Positions 24,824-32,894 of a stretch of DNA of 48,144 nucleotides are shown piece by piece (the stretch's first letter is position 1; every line of letters begins with the position of its first letter). The notes beneath the pieces are model-generated. The model was not told the origin of the DNA, searched no databases, and was given only the letters and a program-made list of their open reading frames with translations. A program made the translations under genes and the position numbers. The stretch comes from CAYOSF01 sp964406605. GTDB lineage: Bacteria; Chloroflexota; Dehalococcoidia; DSTF01; RBG-16-68-14. The stretch covers positions 1 through 48,144 of the forward strand of contig CAYOSF010000019.1 in assembly GCA_964406605.1 (NCBI GenBank), read 5' to 3'.

Positions 24824-26068
24824 TTAGCCGCGATAGCGCCGCAGCACGATGGTGGCGTTCTGTCCGCCCAGGCCGAAGGAGTTGGAGAGCACCACGTCCG
24901 CCTCGCACGGACGGGCCTGGTTGGGGACGTAGTCCAGGTCGCACTCGGGGTCGGGGAATTCGTAGTTGATCGTCGGGGGCAGTATCTTGTCGCGAATGGT
25001 GAGCACGCTGGCTACAGCCTCTACGCCGCCGGCGCCGGCGCCGGAGTGGCCGACCATCGACTTGATGGAGCTGATCGGTACCTGGCGGGCAACGTCTTCA
25101 CCAAGAGCGATCTTGATCGCCGCCGTCTCGGCCCTGTCGTTGAGCGGTGTGGACGTGCCGTGCGCGTTGATGTAGCTCACGTCCTCGGGTCGTAGCCCGG
25201 CCGCCTGCAACGCGCGTGCCATTGCGAGCGCCTGGCCGTTGGCATCGGGCGCGGTATCGTCGGTGGCGTCGAAGGACCAGCCGGCGCCGGCGAACTCAGC
25301 CAGGACCGGGGCGCCACGTCGCCGGGCCCGCTCCTCGGGCTCCAGCACGAGCATGCCGGCTCCCTCCGCCAGCACGAAACCTGACCGCTTAGCGTCGAAC
25401 GGACGCGACGCGCGTTGCGGGTCGTCGTTCCCCTCCTTGGTCAGCGCTCCGACCACGCCCATGGAAGCGATGCCGAGAGGGCTGACGACCGCCTCGGCGG
25501 CGCCGGCTAGCAGAATCTCAGCGCAGCCGGTACGGATCAAGTTCCAGGCGTGGCCCAGCGCGTCGGTACCGGACGCGCACGCCGAGTTGACCGTCGTGTT
25601 AGGGCCGCGGACGCCGAGCACCCGCCCGACTCGCGCCGCGGCCATGTACGCGCCGACGCGAGGGATGAGTAGCGGGTCGACCTTGCTCGCTCCGCGTTCC
25701 ACGATGGTCTGCTCATACCTTCCCATCTCGAAGGCGCCGCCTGAGCATGCCACGAGGACGCCGATCTGGTCTCGGTTCTCCTCGTTCACCTCCAGGCGGG
25801 CCGAGCAGAGCGCCTGTTTGCTGGCGGCGACGGCCATTTGCCCGAAGCGACCCGAACGCCGCACGGATCTGTGATCCATGTACTGCTGCGGGTCGAAATC
25901 CTTCACCTCCGCGGCGATGCGCACAGGGAAGTCGGAGGCATCGAAGCTCGTGATAGGCCCAATGCCGGAGCGGCCCGCCAGGAGATTGCGCCAGGTGGTC
26001 TCCACATCCAGCCCAACCGGGCTGACGACACCTACGCCCGTGACGACGACGCGGCGCATCTCGGTCAT
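24824..26068 (-). CDS. fabF: 3-oxoacyl-ACP synthase II (KAS II)
   Basis: Cytoplasmic condensing enzyme of 414 residues that adds malonyl-ACP to acyl-ACP. The full Cys-His-His site is present: C164 in VNSACASGTDA, H303 in INAHGTSTPLND and H341 in IKSMVGHSGAGAG (Lys336). The N-terminal RRVVVTGVGVVSPVG is typical. ATG 26068 overlaps the stop of the upstream alpha/beta hydrolase as ATGA. No other fatty-acid synthesis gene (acpP, fabD, fabG) is adjacent, so it may be a lone housekeeping copy or serve a special acyl product together with the hydrolase. Confidence 0.95.
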   Translation of the reverse strand: MTEMRRVVVTGVGVVSPVGLDVETTWRNLLAGRSGIGPITSFDASDFPVRIAAEVKDFDPQQYMDHRSVRRSGRFGQMAVAASKQALCSARLEVNEENRDQIGVLVACSGGAFEMGRYEQTIVERGASKVDPLLIPRVGAYMAAARVGRVLGVRGPNTTVNSACASGTDALGHAWNLIRTGCAEILLAGAAEAVVSPLGIASMGVVGALTKEGNDDPQRASRPFDAKRSGFVLAEGAGMLVLEPEERARRRGAPVLAEFAGAGWSFDATDDTAPDANGQALAMARALQAAGLRPEDVSYINAHGTSTPLNDRAETAAIKIALGEDVARQVPISSIKSMVGHSGAGAGGVEAVASVLTIRDKILPPTINYEFPDPECDLDYVPNQARPCEADVVLSNSFGLGGQNATIVLRRYRG

Positions 26069-26952
26069 GGCACCGCCGTTGAGGCTTCCGCGGGCTCGGT
26101 CGCGCCGTCTAGCAGGAACTTCTCCGTGATGCTCGCTACCTCCTCCGGGTGTTCCTGAGGCGAGAAGTGGCCGGTGTCCGGCACGAGCATGGTGTGAACC
26201 TGCGGAATGGCCTCCTCGACCTGCCGGGCTAGGCCGGAGCCCGCCAGGTGGCTCTCGCGTCCCCAGATGACGAGCGTCGGGCATGCCATCCCGCGCAGCA
26301 TGGGCCACGGGTCTACGTAACGCGTGGCATCGAAGACCTGTGCCTCGATCTCGGGCGGACACTTGAGCTCCACCTGACCGTCGTGGCGCAGTCGCATCCC
26401 CTCATCCACGTAGAGGCGCAGAATGTCCTCCCGCCACGTCCTGAACGTGTCGCGTGAGCGGTATGCCCGGAGCACGGCCGCCCGGCCGGGCCACACGGCC
26501 CGTCGTTTTCGGGCGGCATCGGCGAGCGGGTTGACTTGAGGGCGGCCCGATGGCCCCACGTACCACTCCGGTCGGGGCAGAATCGGTTCAATGAGCACGG
26601 CCCGCCGCAGGATGTCCGGGTAGCGCTTCGTGTGGACGACGATGGTTGTGGCGCCCGCCGAGTGTCCGGCGGCCAGGGGTCGCTCGAGCGCCAGTCCCTC
26701 GATGAGCCGTTGGAGATCGTCGGCGAAGACCTCGAACCGATAGCCGTCCGCAGGCTTGCTGCTGTCGCCGTGGCCGCGCTGATCCACCGCGATGACGCGG
26801 AAACCGGCTGCCAGCCGCTCGGCGACAGGCCGCCAGAGCGCGGCCAGGAATCCAGTGGCGTGCAGCAGGATCAGGGGCGGGCCGTTGCCGCCCCAGTCGA
26901 TGAAGTGGATAGATACCCCGTGGCCTTCAACAGTGCCTTCACGGGCTGTCAT
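26065..26952 (-). CDS. Alpha/beta-hydrolase fold protein
   Basis: Soluble hydrolase of 295 residues. Oxyanion-side motif LILLHATGF, the DQRGHGDS turn, nucleophile elbow GHSAGAT (S98) and the C-terminal His in VPDTGHFSPQEHPE are present; the acid is probably in the strand VIWGRESHLAG. No signal peptide. It is translationally coupled to fabF, so an acyl ester or thioester substrate is possible; the family is too broad to say more. Also could be an esterase, lactonase or haloalkane-type hydrolase. Confidence 0.9.
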   Translation of the reverse strand: MTAREGTVEGHGVSIHFIDWGGNGPPLILLHATGFLAALWRPVAERLAAGFRVIAVDQRGHGDSSKPADGYRFEVFADDLQRLIEGLALERPLAAGHSAGATTIVVHTKRYPDILRRAVLIEPILPRPEWYVGPSGRPQVNPLADAARKRRAVWPGRAAVLRAYRSRDTFRTWREDILRLYVDEGMRLRHDGQVELKCPPEIEAQVFDATRYVDPWPMLRGMACPTLVIWGRESHLAGSGLARQVEEAIPQVHTMLVPDTGHFSPQEHPEEVASITEKFLLDGATEPAEASTAVP

Positions 26953-27019
26953 GGCCCTTCAGTTGTAGGGCATCCGTGGTATGGGGTCAAACGTTGAACC
27001 GGGAAGACGAGGACGTGCC

Positions 27020-27463
27020 TTAGCCGCCGAGGCGACGGCGCCTGTTCCGGGCAGCGTCGACGGCGGACGCCAGCAGTTCCTGCGCGGTGGAACAGCTTCC
27101 ATTGAGGGCCGCCACGCCGGTCTCCCACAGGGTGGCTCGCTGGTGAAATGACCTGAGGCGCAGGTCGCCTTGGAGGCGGTGCGCGAGCACGCTCGCCTCT
27201 GACGCGGCTGTCCCGGGTAGGCCGACGGCTACCACGTCGTCATCGGGACGCCCGACCATGTCCTCCTGCCGCACGAAGTCTCGTACGCGTTCGGCGGCGA
27301 TGTCGACTACCTCTGTAACGTACTCACCTGGCAGGTGCTGTGGGACGCAGGCGACCAGAGCATAGGGGCGTCCTTCGCGTACGGCTCGCTCGACCTCCGC
27401 TGTCAGACGGTGCTGGAACTCCTCATTCGTGTAAAGGCGGGGCTCAAGATCCAGTGTTGTCAC
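27020..27463 (-). CDS. Degenerate GGDEF-like domain protein
   Basis: Small protein of 147 residues beginning at GTG (GGGAGA upstream). The overall pattern LYTNEEFQHRLTAEVERAVREG, VACVPQ, RVRDFVRQEDMVGRPDDDVVAVGLPGT, LAHRLQGDLRL and LLASAVDAARNRRRR follows a GGDEF (diguanylate cyclase) domain, including the helix after the catalytic loop. The GGDEF signature itself and the nearby metal ligands are not present, and the domain stands alone without sensor or EAL partner. It is therefore unlikely to make cyclic di-GMP and may bind nucleotide or protein instead. It is divergent from the flavin oxidoreductase gene. Confidence 0.7.
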   Translation of the reverse strand: MTTLDLEPRLYTNEEFQHRLTAEVERAVREGRPYALVACVPQHLPGEYVTEVVDIAAERVRDFVRQEDMVGRPDDDVVAVGLPGTAASEASVLAHRLQGDLRLRSFHQRATLWETGVAALNGSCSTAQELLASAVDAARNRRRRLGG

Positions 27464-27532
27464 GAGTTCGTCTCCCAGGCTCTGTGCGGTTTCCTGTGTG
27501 ATCGCTGTTCTGTTCTCCCATCACTACAACGC

Positions 27533-27562
27533 TTCCGCGCCGGTTTTCGTTTCTGCTATAAG
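27533..27562 (+). promoter_or_regulatory. Promoter of the LLM flavin oxidoreductase
   Basis: TTCCGC (27533-27538), 18 bases, TATAAG (27557-27562) preceded by TGC, an extended -10. The message would have a leader of about 90 bases before ATG 27656. Confidence 0.5.
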
Positions 27563-27655
27563 ACCCGTGCGCCGCGGCGATGCCCGTGCGCTCCGATCGG
27601 ATGTCGGGACGCATCGGTGAACCGGGGCGAGAGCCGATCTGTGAGGTGAGAGACC

Positions 27656-28597
27656 ATGCGGATTCCCACCATCTACGTCCCCACCGGCGCCTGGAACATG
27701 CGCGCCGGCATCTCTGCCGAGCAGGTGCTGGAGGCGGCCCGGCGGGCGGAAGAGGCGGGCATCGACGGCCTCTTCGCCGGCGATCACGTCACGTTCTACG
27801 GCGCGGGCAACGACGGTCTGATCAACCTGGCCGCTGTCGCGGCGGTGACCGAACGCGTGCTGCTAACCACCAGCGTCTACCTCCTGGCGCTGCGCCATCC
27901 CACTCCTGTCGCTCTCCAATGCGCGATGCTCGACCAGCTCTCGCAGGGGCGGTTCATCCTTGGGGTAGGAATCGGTGGGGAGGACCCGAACGAGTGGTGG
28001 GCCAGCGGTGTGGACCCGAAGACGCGCGCCCGGCGCACTGACGAGGCGCTCCAAATCCTCCGCTCTCTCTGGACGCAGGAAGAGACGACGTTTGCCGGGA
28101 AATACTTCAAGCTCGATGGGGTGCGTCTACAGCCGAAGCCTCTGCGGGACGATGGCATCCCCATCAACATCGGCGGTAGGTCTGACGGCGCGTTGCGACG
28201 CACCGCCCGCTACGGCGATGCCTGGACCGCCATCTGGGTGTCCACCCGGCGCATCCTAGAGGCGCGAGAGAAGATAGACGAATGGGCGACGGCTGAGGGC
28301 CGCGACCCGGCGCGGATCGGATTGGGCCTGCAGCTCTGGCACTCCGTCGACGAGGATCGTGACAAGGCCCGCGAGCGTTTGGCCGCGCGCATGGAGGGGT
28401 TCTACCAGGTCCCCTTCGAGCGGTTCGAACGCCACGCTCCGTACGGAACGCCCGAGGAGATCGCCGAGTTCCTGATGCCGTATCTGGAAGCGGGGTGCGA
28501 GTATCTCAACATGGTGGCCGTCCAGCCCAGCCAGGACGAGGTGGTGCAGGCCGCCGTGGCGGTCAAAGAGGCACTCGTCAAGCTGGTCGGCACGTAG
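27656..28597 (+). CDS. LLM-class flavin-dependent oxidoreductase
   Basis: Luciferase-like TIM-barrel enzyme of 313 residues that uses FMN or F420. Landmarks are AARRAEEAGIDGLFAGDH, VLLTTSVYLLALRHP, LSQGRFILGVGIGG and PINIGGRSDGALRRTARYGDAW. No signal peptide. Related enzymes in Chloroflexota and Actinobacteria usually depend on F420, but the cofactor cannot be told from sequence alone. It stands alone on the plus strand and converges with the small broken gene at 28637. A substrate is not inferable. Confidence 0.92.
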   Translation: MRIPTIYVPTGAWNMRAGISAEQVLEAARRAEEAGIDGLFAGDHVTFYGAGNDGLINLAAVAAVTERVLLTTSVYLLALRHPTPVALQCAMLDQLSQGRFILGVGIGGEDPNEWWASGVDPKTRARRTDEALQILRSLWTQEETTFAGKYFKLDGVRLQPKPLRDDGIPINIGGRSDGALRRTARYGDAWTAIWVSTRRILEAREKIDEWATAEGRDPARIGLGLQLWHSVDEDRDKARERLAARMEGFYQVPFERFERHAPYGTPEEIAEFLMPYLEAGCEYLNMVAVQPSQDEVVQAAVAVKEALVKLVGT

Positions 28598-28609
28598 GCA
28601 GCGCCCTCG

Positions 28610-28664
28610 ACTGTCAAGCCGCGGCTTCGCAGATTGTCAGGTTGCAGGAGCGGTACTTGACAGT
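28610..28664. repeat. 9-bp inverted repeat at convergent gene ends
   Basis: ACTGTCAAG (28610-28618) and CTTGACAGT (28656-28664) are perfect complements separated by 37 bases; a 12-bp palindrome (AAGCCGCGGCTT, 28616-28627) overlaps the left arm. It covers the end of the flavin enzyme region and the last codons of the minus-strand broken gene. It may be a structured terminator or chance. Confidence 0.35.
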
Positions 28665-29023
28665 GCCTCCAGAAACCTCTCCGGCTCCCCCAGAGAGACG
28701 GCGGGCCGGCGGCAGGCGAGCACGCGCCACACCTGAATCGGTCTGCGGAGCCGGATCTCCACCACTCCTCCCAGGGAGCCGATGAGGCCGAACCGGCCGA
28801 GGAAGTTCGTGCGCCAGCCGATCCCGTACCACGCAGGCCAGTTCGTCCGGACCGCGTCTTCGATGTCGTCGCGCGCGATGGCGTGCCCGAACAGCCGGCC
28901 AAAGCGGACGTTGAGTGTGTCGTCATCCAGCTCAAGATAGGAGGTACCCGGCGTGGCGCCTCAGATCAGAAGCAGCGGGCGCCACCATGGTTCGAGGCGT
29001 ATCTGGAAACGGGTGGCGGACAT
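28637..29023 (-). pseudogene. Small soluble protein gene interrupted by an in-frame TGA
   Basis: Reading leftward from ATG 29023 gives MSATRFQIRLEPWWRPLLLI, then TGA at codon 21 (28963-28961), then GATPGTSYLELDDDTLNVRF and continued coding to TGA at 28637. The second part has a regular domain with GIGWRTNFLGRFGLIGSLGG, VEIRLRRP and EPERFLEAL. It resembles a family of about 130-residue proteins from Actinobacteria and Chloroflexota with no known role that usually keep an uninterrupted N-terminus. Total 128 codons. It lies eight bases after the DUF1028 stop, in operon position. A single nonsense change (or sequencing error) is the simplest cause. Confidence 0.65.
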
Positions 29024-29031
29024 CCCGTGTC

Positions 29032-29694
29032 CTAGGGCTGCGCTCTTCGGCTTGCCCCTCGCTGCGCCTCCGCTATGGCGTCTCGGTAGCGTCCGCTCAG
29101 CACGTCGGTTATCCGCCGCAGCTCGGCGACAGGCTCGTCGTGCAGATCGACCCTGATGTCGATTATGGCCAGCGGGTCGGGCCCGAACGGGGCGGCCAGC
29201 AACGCCGCCGACTCGCGCCCCCGCTTGTCGCCTCCGGCCGCCTGCCCCGCCTCCAGAGCTTCGAGCAGCCGTGCGGGCAGAAAGCCGGACGAATGCTCGA
29301 ACGATTCCGCCATGGCGTCAATGGTGGCCTTGCCGACCAGCATGTTGCCCTGCACGGAGTAGTTGTCGCCGGTGTGGTGGCCGAACCAGTCGACGCACTC
29401 GTCGCCGGAGTAGGCGAAAACACGGCCCCGACTGTCGACACCGCCGACCTGGCGCCTGGCCGCATCCGGGTCCTCGTGGAGCAGCGACGTCAGCGCCGCC
29501 TCCGGGCTCAATCCCATCTCCAGCAGCCGCATGCCGTGGATGCCGAGCCCGATGTTGGTGTTGGCCTGCGTGGCGATGGCCCCGACGCCCGCCTTCACAT
29601 GGGGGCAGTTGGCGCCCACGAAGGGCACGGCCGTCGAGATGGCGATGCCAAGTATGCCGGTGTCGGGATCACGCGCGACGATGGAAAAAGTCAT
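29032..29694 (-). CDS. DUF1028 family protein
   Basis: Protein of 220 residues with the typical start MTFSIVARDPDTGILGIAIS and VGANCPHVKAGVGAIATQA, then LLEMGLSPEAAL and NYSVQGNMLVGKATIDAM. The family has an Ntn-hydrolase-like fold with an unknown substrate; some members are fused to peptidoglycan-binding domains. Its ATG overlaps the DUF35 stop (ATGA at 29691-29694), and the small broken gene follows eight bases later, so it belongs to the leftward thiolase-DUF35 operon. A hydrolase acting beside a CoA enzyme is possible but unproven. Confidence 0.93.
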   Translation of the reverse strand: MTFSIVARDPDTGILGIAISTAVPFVGANCPHVKAGVGAIATQANTNIGLGIHGMRLLEMGLSPEAALTSLLHEDPDAARRQVGGVDSRGRVFAYSGDECVDWFGHHTGDNYSVQGNMLVGKATIDAMAESFEHSSGFLPARLLEALEAGQAAGGDKRGRESAALLAAPFGPDPLAIIDIRVDLHDEPVAELRRITDVLSGRYRDAIAEAQRGASRRAQP

Positions 29695-30113
29695 GACAAC
29701 CTCCGCGGCCGAAACCGAATGAGCGTCGTCTCCTCGCTTACGTCGTCGAAGACAGCCTCGACCGGCATGTCGGTCCGCAGCTCTCCGTCCGGACAGTCGA
29801 CGATGTTGGTCACCAGTCGAGGTCCTTCCTCGAGCTCGACCAGGGCGTAGTGGTAGGGGATGACATCGGCGAAGGCCGGGTGGTACTGCTGGTGCATGAT
29901 GCCAAAGCTATACAGCTTGCCCCGGCCGGACGCCTGCACCCATTCCGACTCTTCCGACCAGCAGTCCACGCAGCGCTCCCGCCCCGGCAGGCGATGCCGT
30001 CCACATGCGCTGCACCGTACCAGCATGAGGCGGTGCTCTTTGGCGCCGGCGAAGAACGGCTCAGACGCTTCGTCCGCGACGGGTATCGGCAGCTCGTACT
30101 CGCGGTCAGCCAT
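29691..30113 (-). CDS. DUF35 zinc-ribbon OB-fold protein
   Basis: Protein of 140 residues from ATG 30113 (a GTG lies one codon before). N-terminal zinc ribbon with CSACGRHRLPGRERCVDC at about residues 34-51, then an OB-fold with GRGKLYSFGIMHQQYHPAF, VPYHYALVELEEGPRLVTNI and the closing DVSEETTLIRFRP. DUF35 proteins bind acyl-CoA and form complexes with thiolase-like partners, as in the Ltp2-ChsH2 steroid aldolase and archaeal acetyl-CoA acetyltransferase complexes. The thiolase-like gene ends nine bases upstream, so partnership is very likely. Confidence 0.93.
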   Translation of the reverse strand: MADREYELPIPVADEASEPFFAGAKEHRLMLVRCSACGRHRLPGRERCVDCWSEESEWVQASGRGKLYSFGIMHQQYHPAFADVIPYHYALVELEEGPRLVTNIVDCPDGELRTDMPVEAVFDDVSEETTLIRFRPRRLS

Positions 30114-30121
30114 CACTCACT

Positions 30122-31309
30122 CTAGTCGGGGTGTGGGCTCAGAAGCAGCGTGCAGTGATGGTCCAAGATGCCGCCGTTCCCCGTGACGAGGACGATGTCG
30201 TGGTTCGGCGCCTGGCGTTCGCCTCCTTGACCGCGCGCCTGGATCACCCCCTCCGAGAGCGGCGTCATGCCCCACATGTAGTAGCCGGAGAGCTGGCCAC
30301 CGCCGGTGTTCGTGGGCAGCGAGCCACCGGGCCCCAGCTTGCCATCGGCGACGAACGGGCCGCCCTCGCCCTTGGCGCAGAAGCCGTAGTCCTCGATCGT
30401 GACCAGCACGGTGTAGGTATAGCAGTCGTAGATCTGGCAGACGTTGATGTCCCTGATGTCGATGCCCGCCATGCGAAACGCCTGCTCCTTGGCGATCGGC
30501 GCGCCGGTCTGCGTCTCCGCGTCCGACCCCGTCCGCTTGAGGTCGGCTGGGTGACCCTGGCCCATGCCCCAAAGGTACGCGGGCGGCTGTTTGAGATCCT
30601 TGGCTCGCTCGGCGGAAGAAACGATGACGGCCACACCTCCGTTCGACACGAGACAGCAATCCAGCAGGTGCAGGGGCTCGGCCACCCAGCGCGATGCATG
30701 ATAGTCTTCCGGCGTGATCGGCTCTCGCTGCTGGGCCAGCGGATTCATCGCGGCCCACCGGCGCTGCGCCACGGCGATGGCGCCTAGATGGTCGGTGGTG
30801 GTCCCGTACATGCCCATGTGGCGTCGGGCGGCCAGGGCGTACTGGGCGTTCACTCCGAACATCCCGAAGGCCGCGTACAATCCTCGCATGCCCCGGGGTT
30901 GCGGTCGCCCGCCGCCGCCGTACGCCTCGCCGCCGCCGCGGCCCTCCCGCAGCGGCGCGTCGGCGAAGACGCAGACGACGTGGTTCGCCATGCCGTGGAC
31001 GACGGCGAGAGCGGCGTACTGCACCATGATGCCGGCGGTCGCGCCGCCGACGTTCATGGCGCATAGTAGTCGCAGATTGTCCAGCCCCAGGTGGTTCTGG
31101 AGGTCCACCCCGCCCATGCCGGGGAGGGGGGTCACCCCTTCGTTCACCAACAGGCCGTCGATGTCATGCTTCTCTAGGCCGGCGTCCTCCAGGGCGAGGC
31201 GTATCGCCTCCCCGGCGAACCACGCTGCGCCGTGACCGTAGATGCGCCCCATCTGGGTGATGCCCAGCCCAGAGATGGCAGCTTTGGCTTTCAGTCCACG
31301 ATCTACCAT
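30122..31309 (-). CDS. Thiolase-like protein, SCP-x/Ltp2 type
   Basis: Protein of 395 residues from ATG 31309, chosen because homologues begin at MVDRGLKAKAAISGLG and the promoter at 31348-31376 would start transcription inside the longer frame. The fold shows AIRLALEDAGLEKHDIDGLL and NTGGGQLSGYYMWGM. In place of the usual nucleophilic Cys motif it has MNVGGATAGIM (residues 85-95), and near the end TGNGGILDHH instead of CxGGG. Such cysteine-less thiolases act with DUF35 partners in retro-aldol cleavage (Ltp2) or other acyl transfers. The DUF35 gene follows immediately. Substrate unknown. Confidence 0.88.
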   Translation of the reverse strand: MVDRGLKAKAAISGLGITQMGRIYGHGAAWFAGEAIRLALEDAGLEKHDIDGLLVNEGVTPLPGMGGVDLQNHLGLDNLRLLCAMNVGGATAGIMVQYAALAVVHGMANHVVCVFADAPLREGRGGGEAYGGGGRPQPRGMRGLYAAFGMFGVNAQYALAARRHMGMYGTTTDHLGAIAVAQRRWAAMNPLAQQREPITPEDYHASRWVAEPLHLLDCCLVSNGGVAVIVSSAERAKDLKQPPAYLWGMGQGHPADLKRTGSDAETQTGAPIAKEQAFRMAGIDIRDINVCQIYDCYTYTVLVTIEDYGFCAKGEGGPFVADGKLGPGGSLPTNTGGGQLSGYYMWGMTPLSEGVIQARGQGGERQAPNHDIVLVTGNGGILDHHCTLLLSPHPD

Positions 31310-31347
31310 TCGCCTACGCTCGCCCTCACACAATCGACGCGCCATCC

Positions 31348-31376
31348 ACTATGCCGGACTGTTGGGAGGAGGGCAA
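31348..31376 (-). promoter_or_regulatory. Promoter of the thiolase-DUF35-DUF1028 operon
   Basis: Reading leftward: TTGCCC (31376-31371), exactly 17 bases, CATAGT (31353-31348). The expected start lies about 30 bases before ATG 31309, which argues for that start over the ATG at 31345. Confidence 0.45.
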
Positions 31377-31466
31377 GACGCAGTGACCCGCGCGGCCGCC
31401 ATCGCTCGCTGGCGATTCCTGGGGATGCCGGCATCGCAATGACCGGCGCGGTCCGCCCGCCGGCAG

Positions 31467-32810
31467 CTAGCGAAGAATGTAGTCCGTCTCCAGAATCCGG
31501 TCCGGGCGGTCGAGCGCCTCGGCGGCCGCATCCGCGTCGGACGCGCGTGACGCGAGGACCATATTGAAGCTCGTTCGCTGGATCCAGGCCTCCCCGGCTT
31601 GGCCTTCGTCCTGCCAGGACACTATCTGCCCGGACACGTCGGGAACAGTTGGTTCGGGATCGACGATGGACACCACTTCGGCGAACGCCGTGTAGAACTC
31701 CAGGGCCTCGTCTGTGTCATCCCACATGAGGCTGATCTGCACAACCACCCGGTCCGGGTCCGAATCGTTGGAATACACAGCTATCCGCCCACCACCCCAT
31801 CCCTCGGCAGCGATGGTGGCAAACGGGTCGTATTCAAGTGTTGACAGGAGCCAGTTGTACACGTCGAACTCCCCGAAGACGATGTCCATCTGCTGCTCCC
31901 AGTCATCGCCCAAGTCACCCGAAAGATCTCGGATCGCAAGCTCGACGGCACCCTCGCCGATGACGTACTTCTCCGGGTGAAGGATCTGTTCCGTCGTCTT
32001 TGGCAATTCCTGGTAGGCTTCATTCACCTCTTCCCAGCCGCCCTTGTCATACAGGTAGTTGACGAATTCGGCGCCGTACCAATACGGGAAATAGAGGTAA
32101 CGCTCCATGGCCGGCGGCAGTTCTGGCGCATCTCCAGCGCCGCTTGCGGGTGGGCTGTAGAGTTCCTGCAGTCGCTCCGGTGGGAGCTCTTCGACGTACA
32201 GATCCGCGGCGAGTTCCGCGTCCCCTTCGATCAGCGCGTCGATGGTGACGCCGTACTCCGTGTTCGCCTTGTCCTCTTCCTCCTTGTCTGCTCGCTCAAA
32301 GAGCTTCTCCAAATCAAAGCTGCCATCCTGGAAACTGTGAACATACTCGTGCACCAGCGTCAGTTCGTCCCAGACGGAAATGGGCCCCTCAGTTCCTGAG
32401 ACGAGGACGAGCTTCTGGTCCTCAAGAGAGTAGAATCCGAGGACCGACCCCTGAAAGGAGGTGAAGACTTCAAGAAGATCGTCGTCGGGCCCGATCATGC
32501 GCAGCAACCGAAACGCCGCGTTCAGCGCTTCCATTTCCTCCGCATCTTCCTCTCGGACCTTGTCTGCCGAAAGCCGGCTGTGTTCCTCGATCTGTTCCCG
32601 AGTCAACGTGCCCTGCTCGATCTCTTCGTTCACGTCAAGACCACGCAACTCCGAAGCCTTCACCGCGATTGCGGTGAGCCGAAGCGAGAGTTCCTCATCG
32701 AATGGCGCAAGCTCCGGGAGCTTGACGCCTTCGTCGTCACCGCCCCAGCACGACACGATCCCAAGTCCGAGGAGAGCTATCAAGAGAGAAGTGCACGTCG
32801 CGCCACGCAT
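31467..32810 (-). CDS. Secreted lipoprotein with HExxH metallopeptidase-like motif
   Basis: Protein of 447 residues with lipobox GLGIVSC (Cys21) after a short signal peptide. The mature protein is acidic and helical. LVHEYVHSFQD holds a HExxH motif (H154, E155, H158), and ALIEGDAELA about 37 residues later provides Glu as a possible third zinc ligand, the gluzincin pattern. No named peptidase family fits the rest, which ends in a DxDAAAEALD region. It probably faces the outside of the membrane. A role in protein turnover or surface remodelling is inferred from the motif only. Confidence 0.72.
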   Translation of the reverse strand: MRGATCTSLLIALLGLGIVSCWGGDDEGVKLPELAPFDEELSLRLTAIAVKASELRGLDVNEEIEQGTLTREQIEEHSRLSADKVREEDAEEMEALNAAFRLLRMIGPDDDLLEVFTSFQGSVLGFYSLEDQKLVLVSGTEGPISVWDELTLVHEYVHSFQDGSFDLEKLFERADKEEEDKANTEYGVTIDALIEGDAELAADLYVEELPPERLQELYSPPASGAGDAPELPPAMERYLYFPYWYGAEFVNYLYDKGGWEEVNEAYQELPKTTEQILHPEKYVIGEGAVELAIRDLSGDLGDDWEQQMDIVFGEFDVYNWLLSTLEYDPFATIAAEGWGGGRIAVYSNDSDPDRVVVQISLMWDDTDEALEFYTAFAEVVSIVDPEPTVPDVSGQIVSWQDEGQAGEAWIQRTSFNMVLASRASDADAAAEALDRPDRILETDYILR

Positions 32811-32894
32811 TGGTTACCACCCTTTCTCGCACTGCGGCTGGCAGAGCGATCCTGGGGTCTTATCGGCAAGTGGGACGCTGCTCCGCAGATCCTG

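Noticed and set aside
28637..29023. Selenocysteine at the in-frame TGA
   Set aside because: No clear SECIS hairpin follows and no redox motif surrounds it; nonsense mutation or error is simpler.
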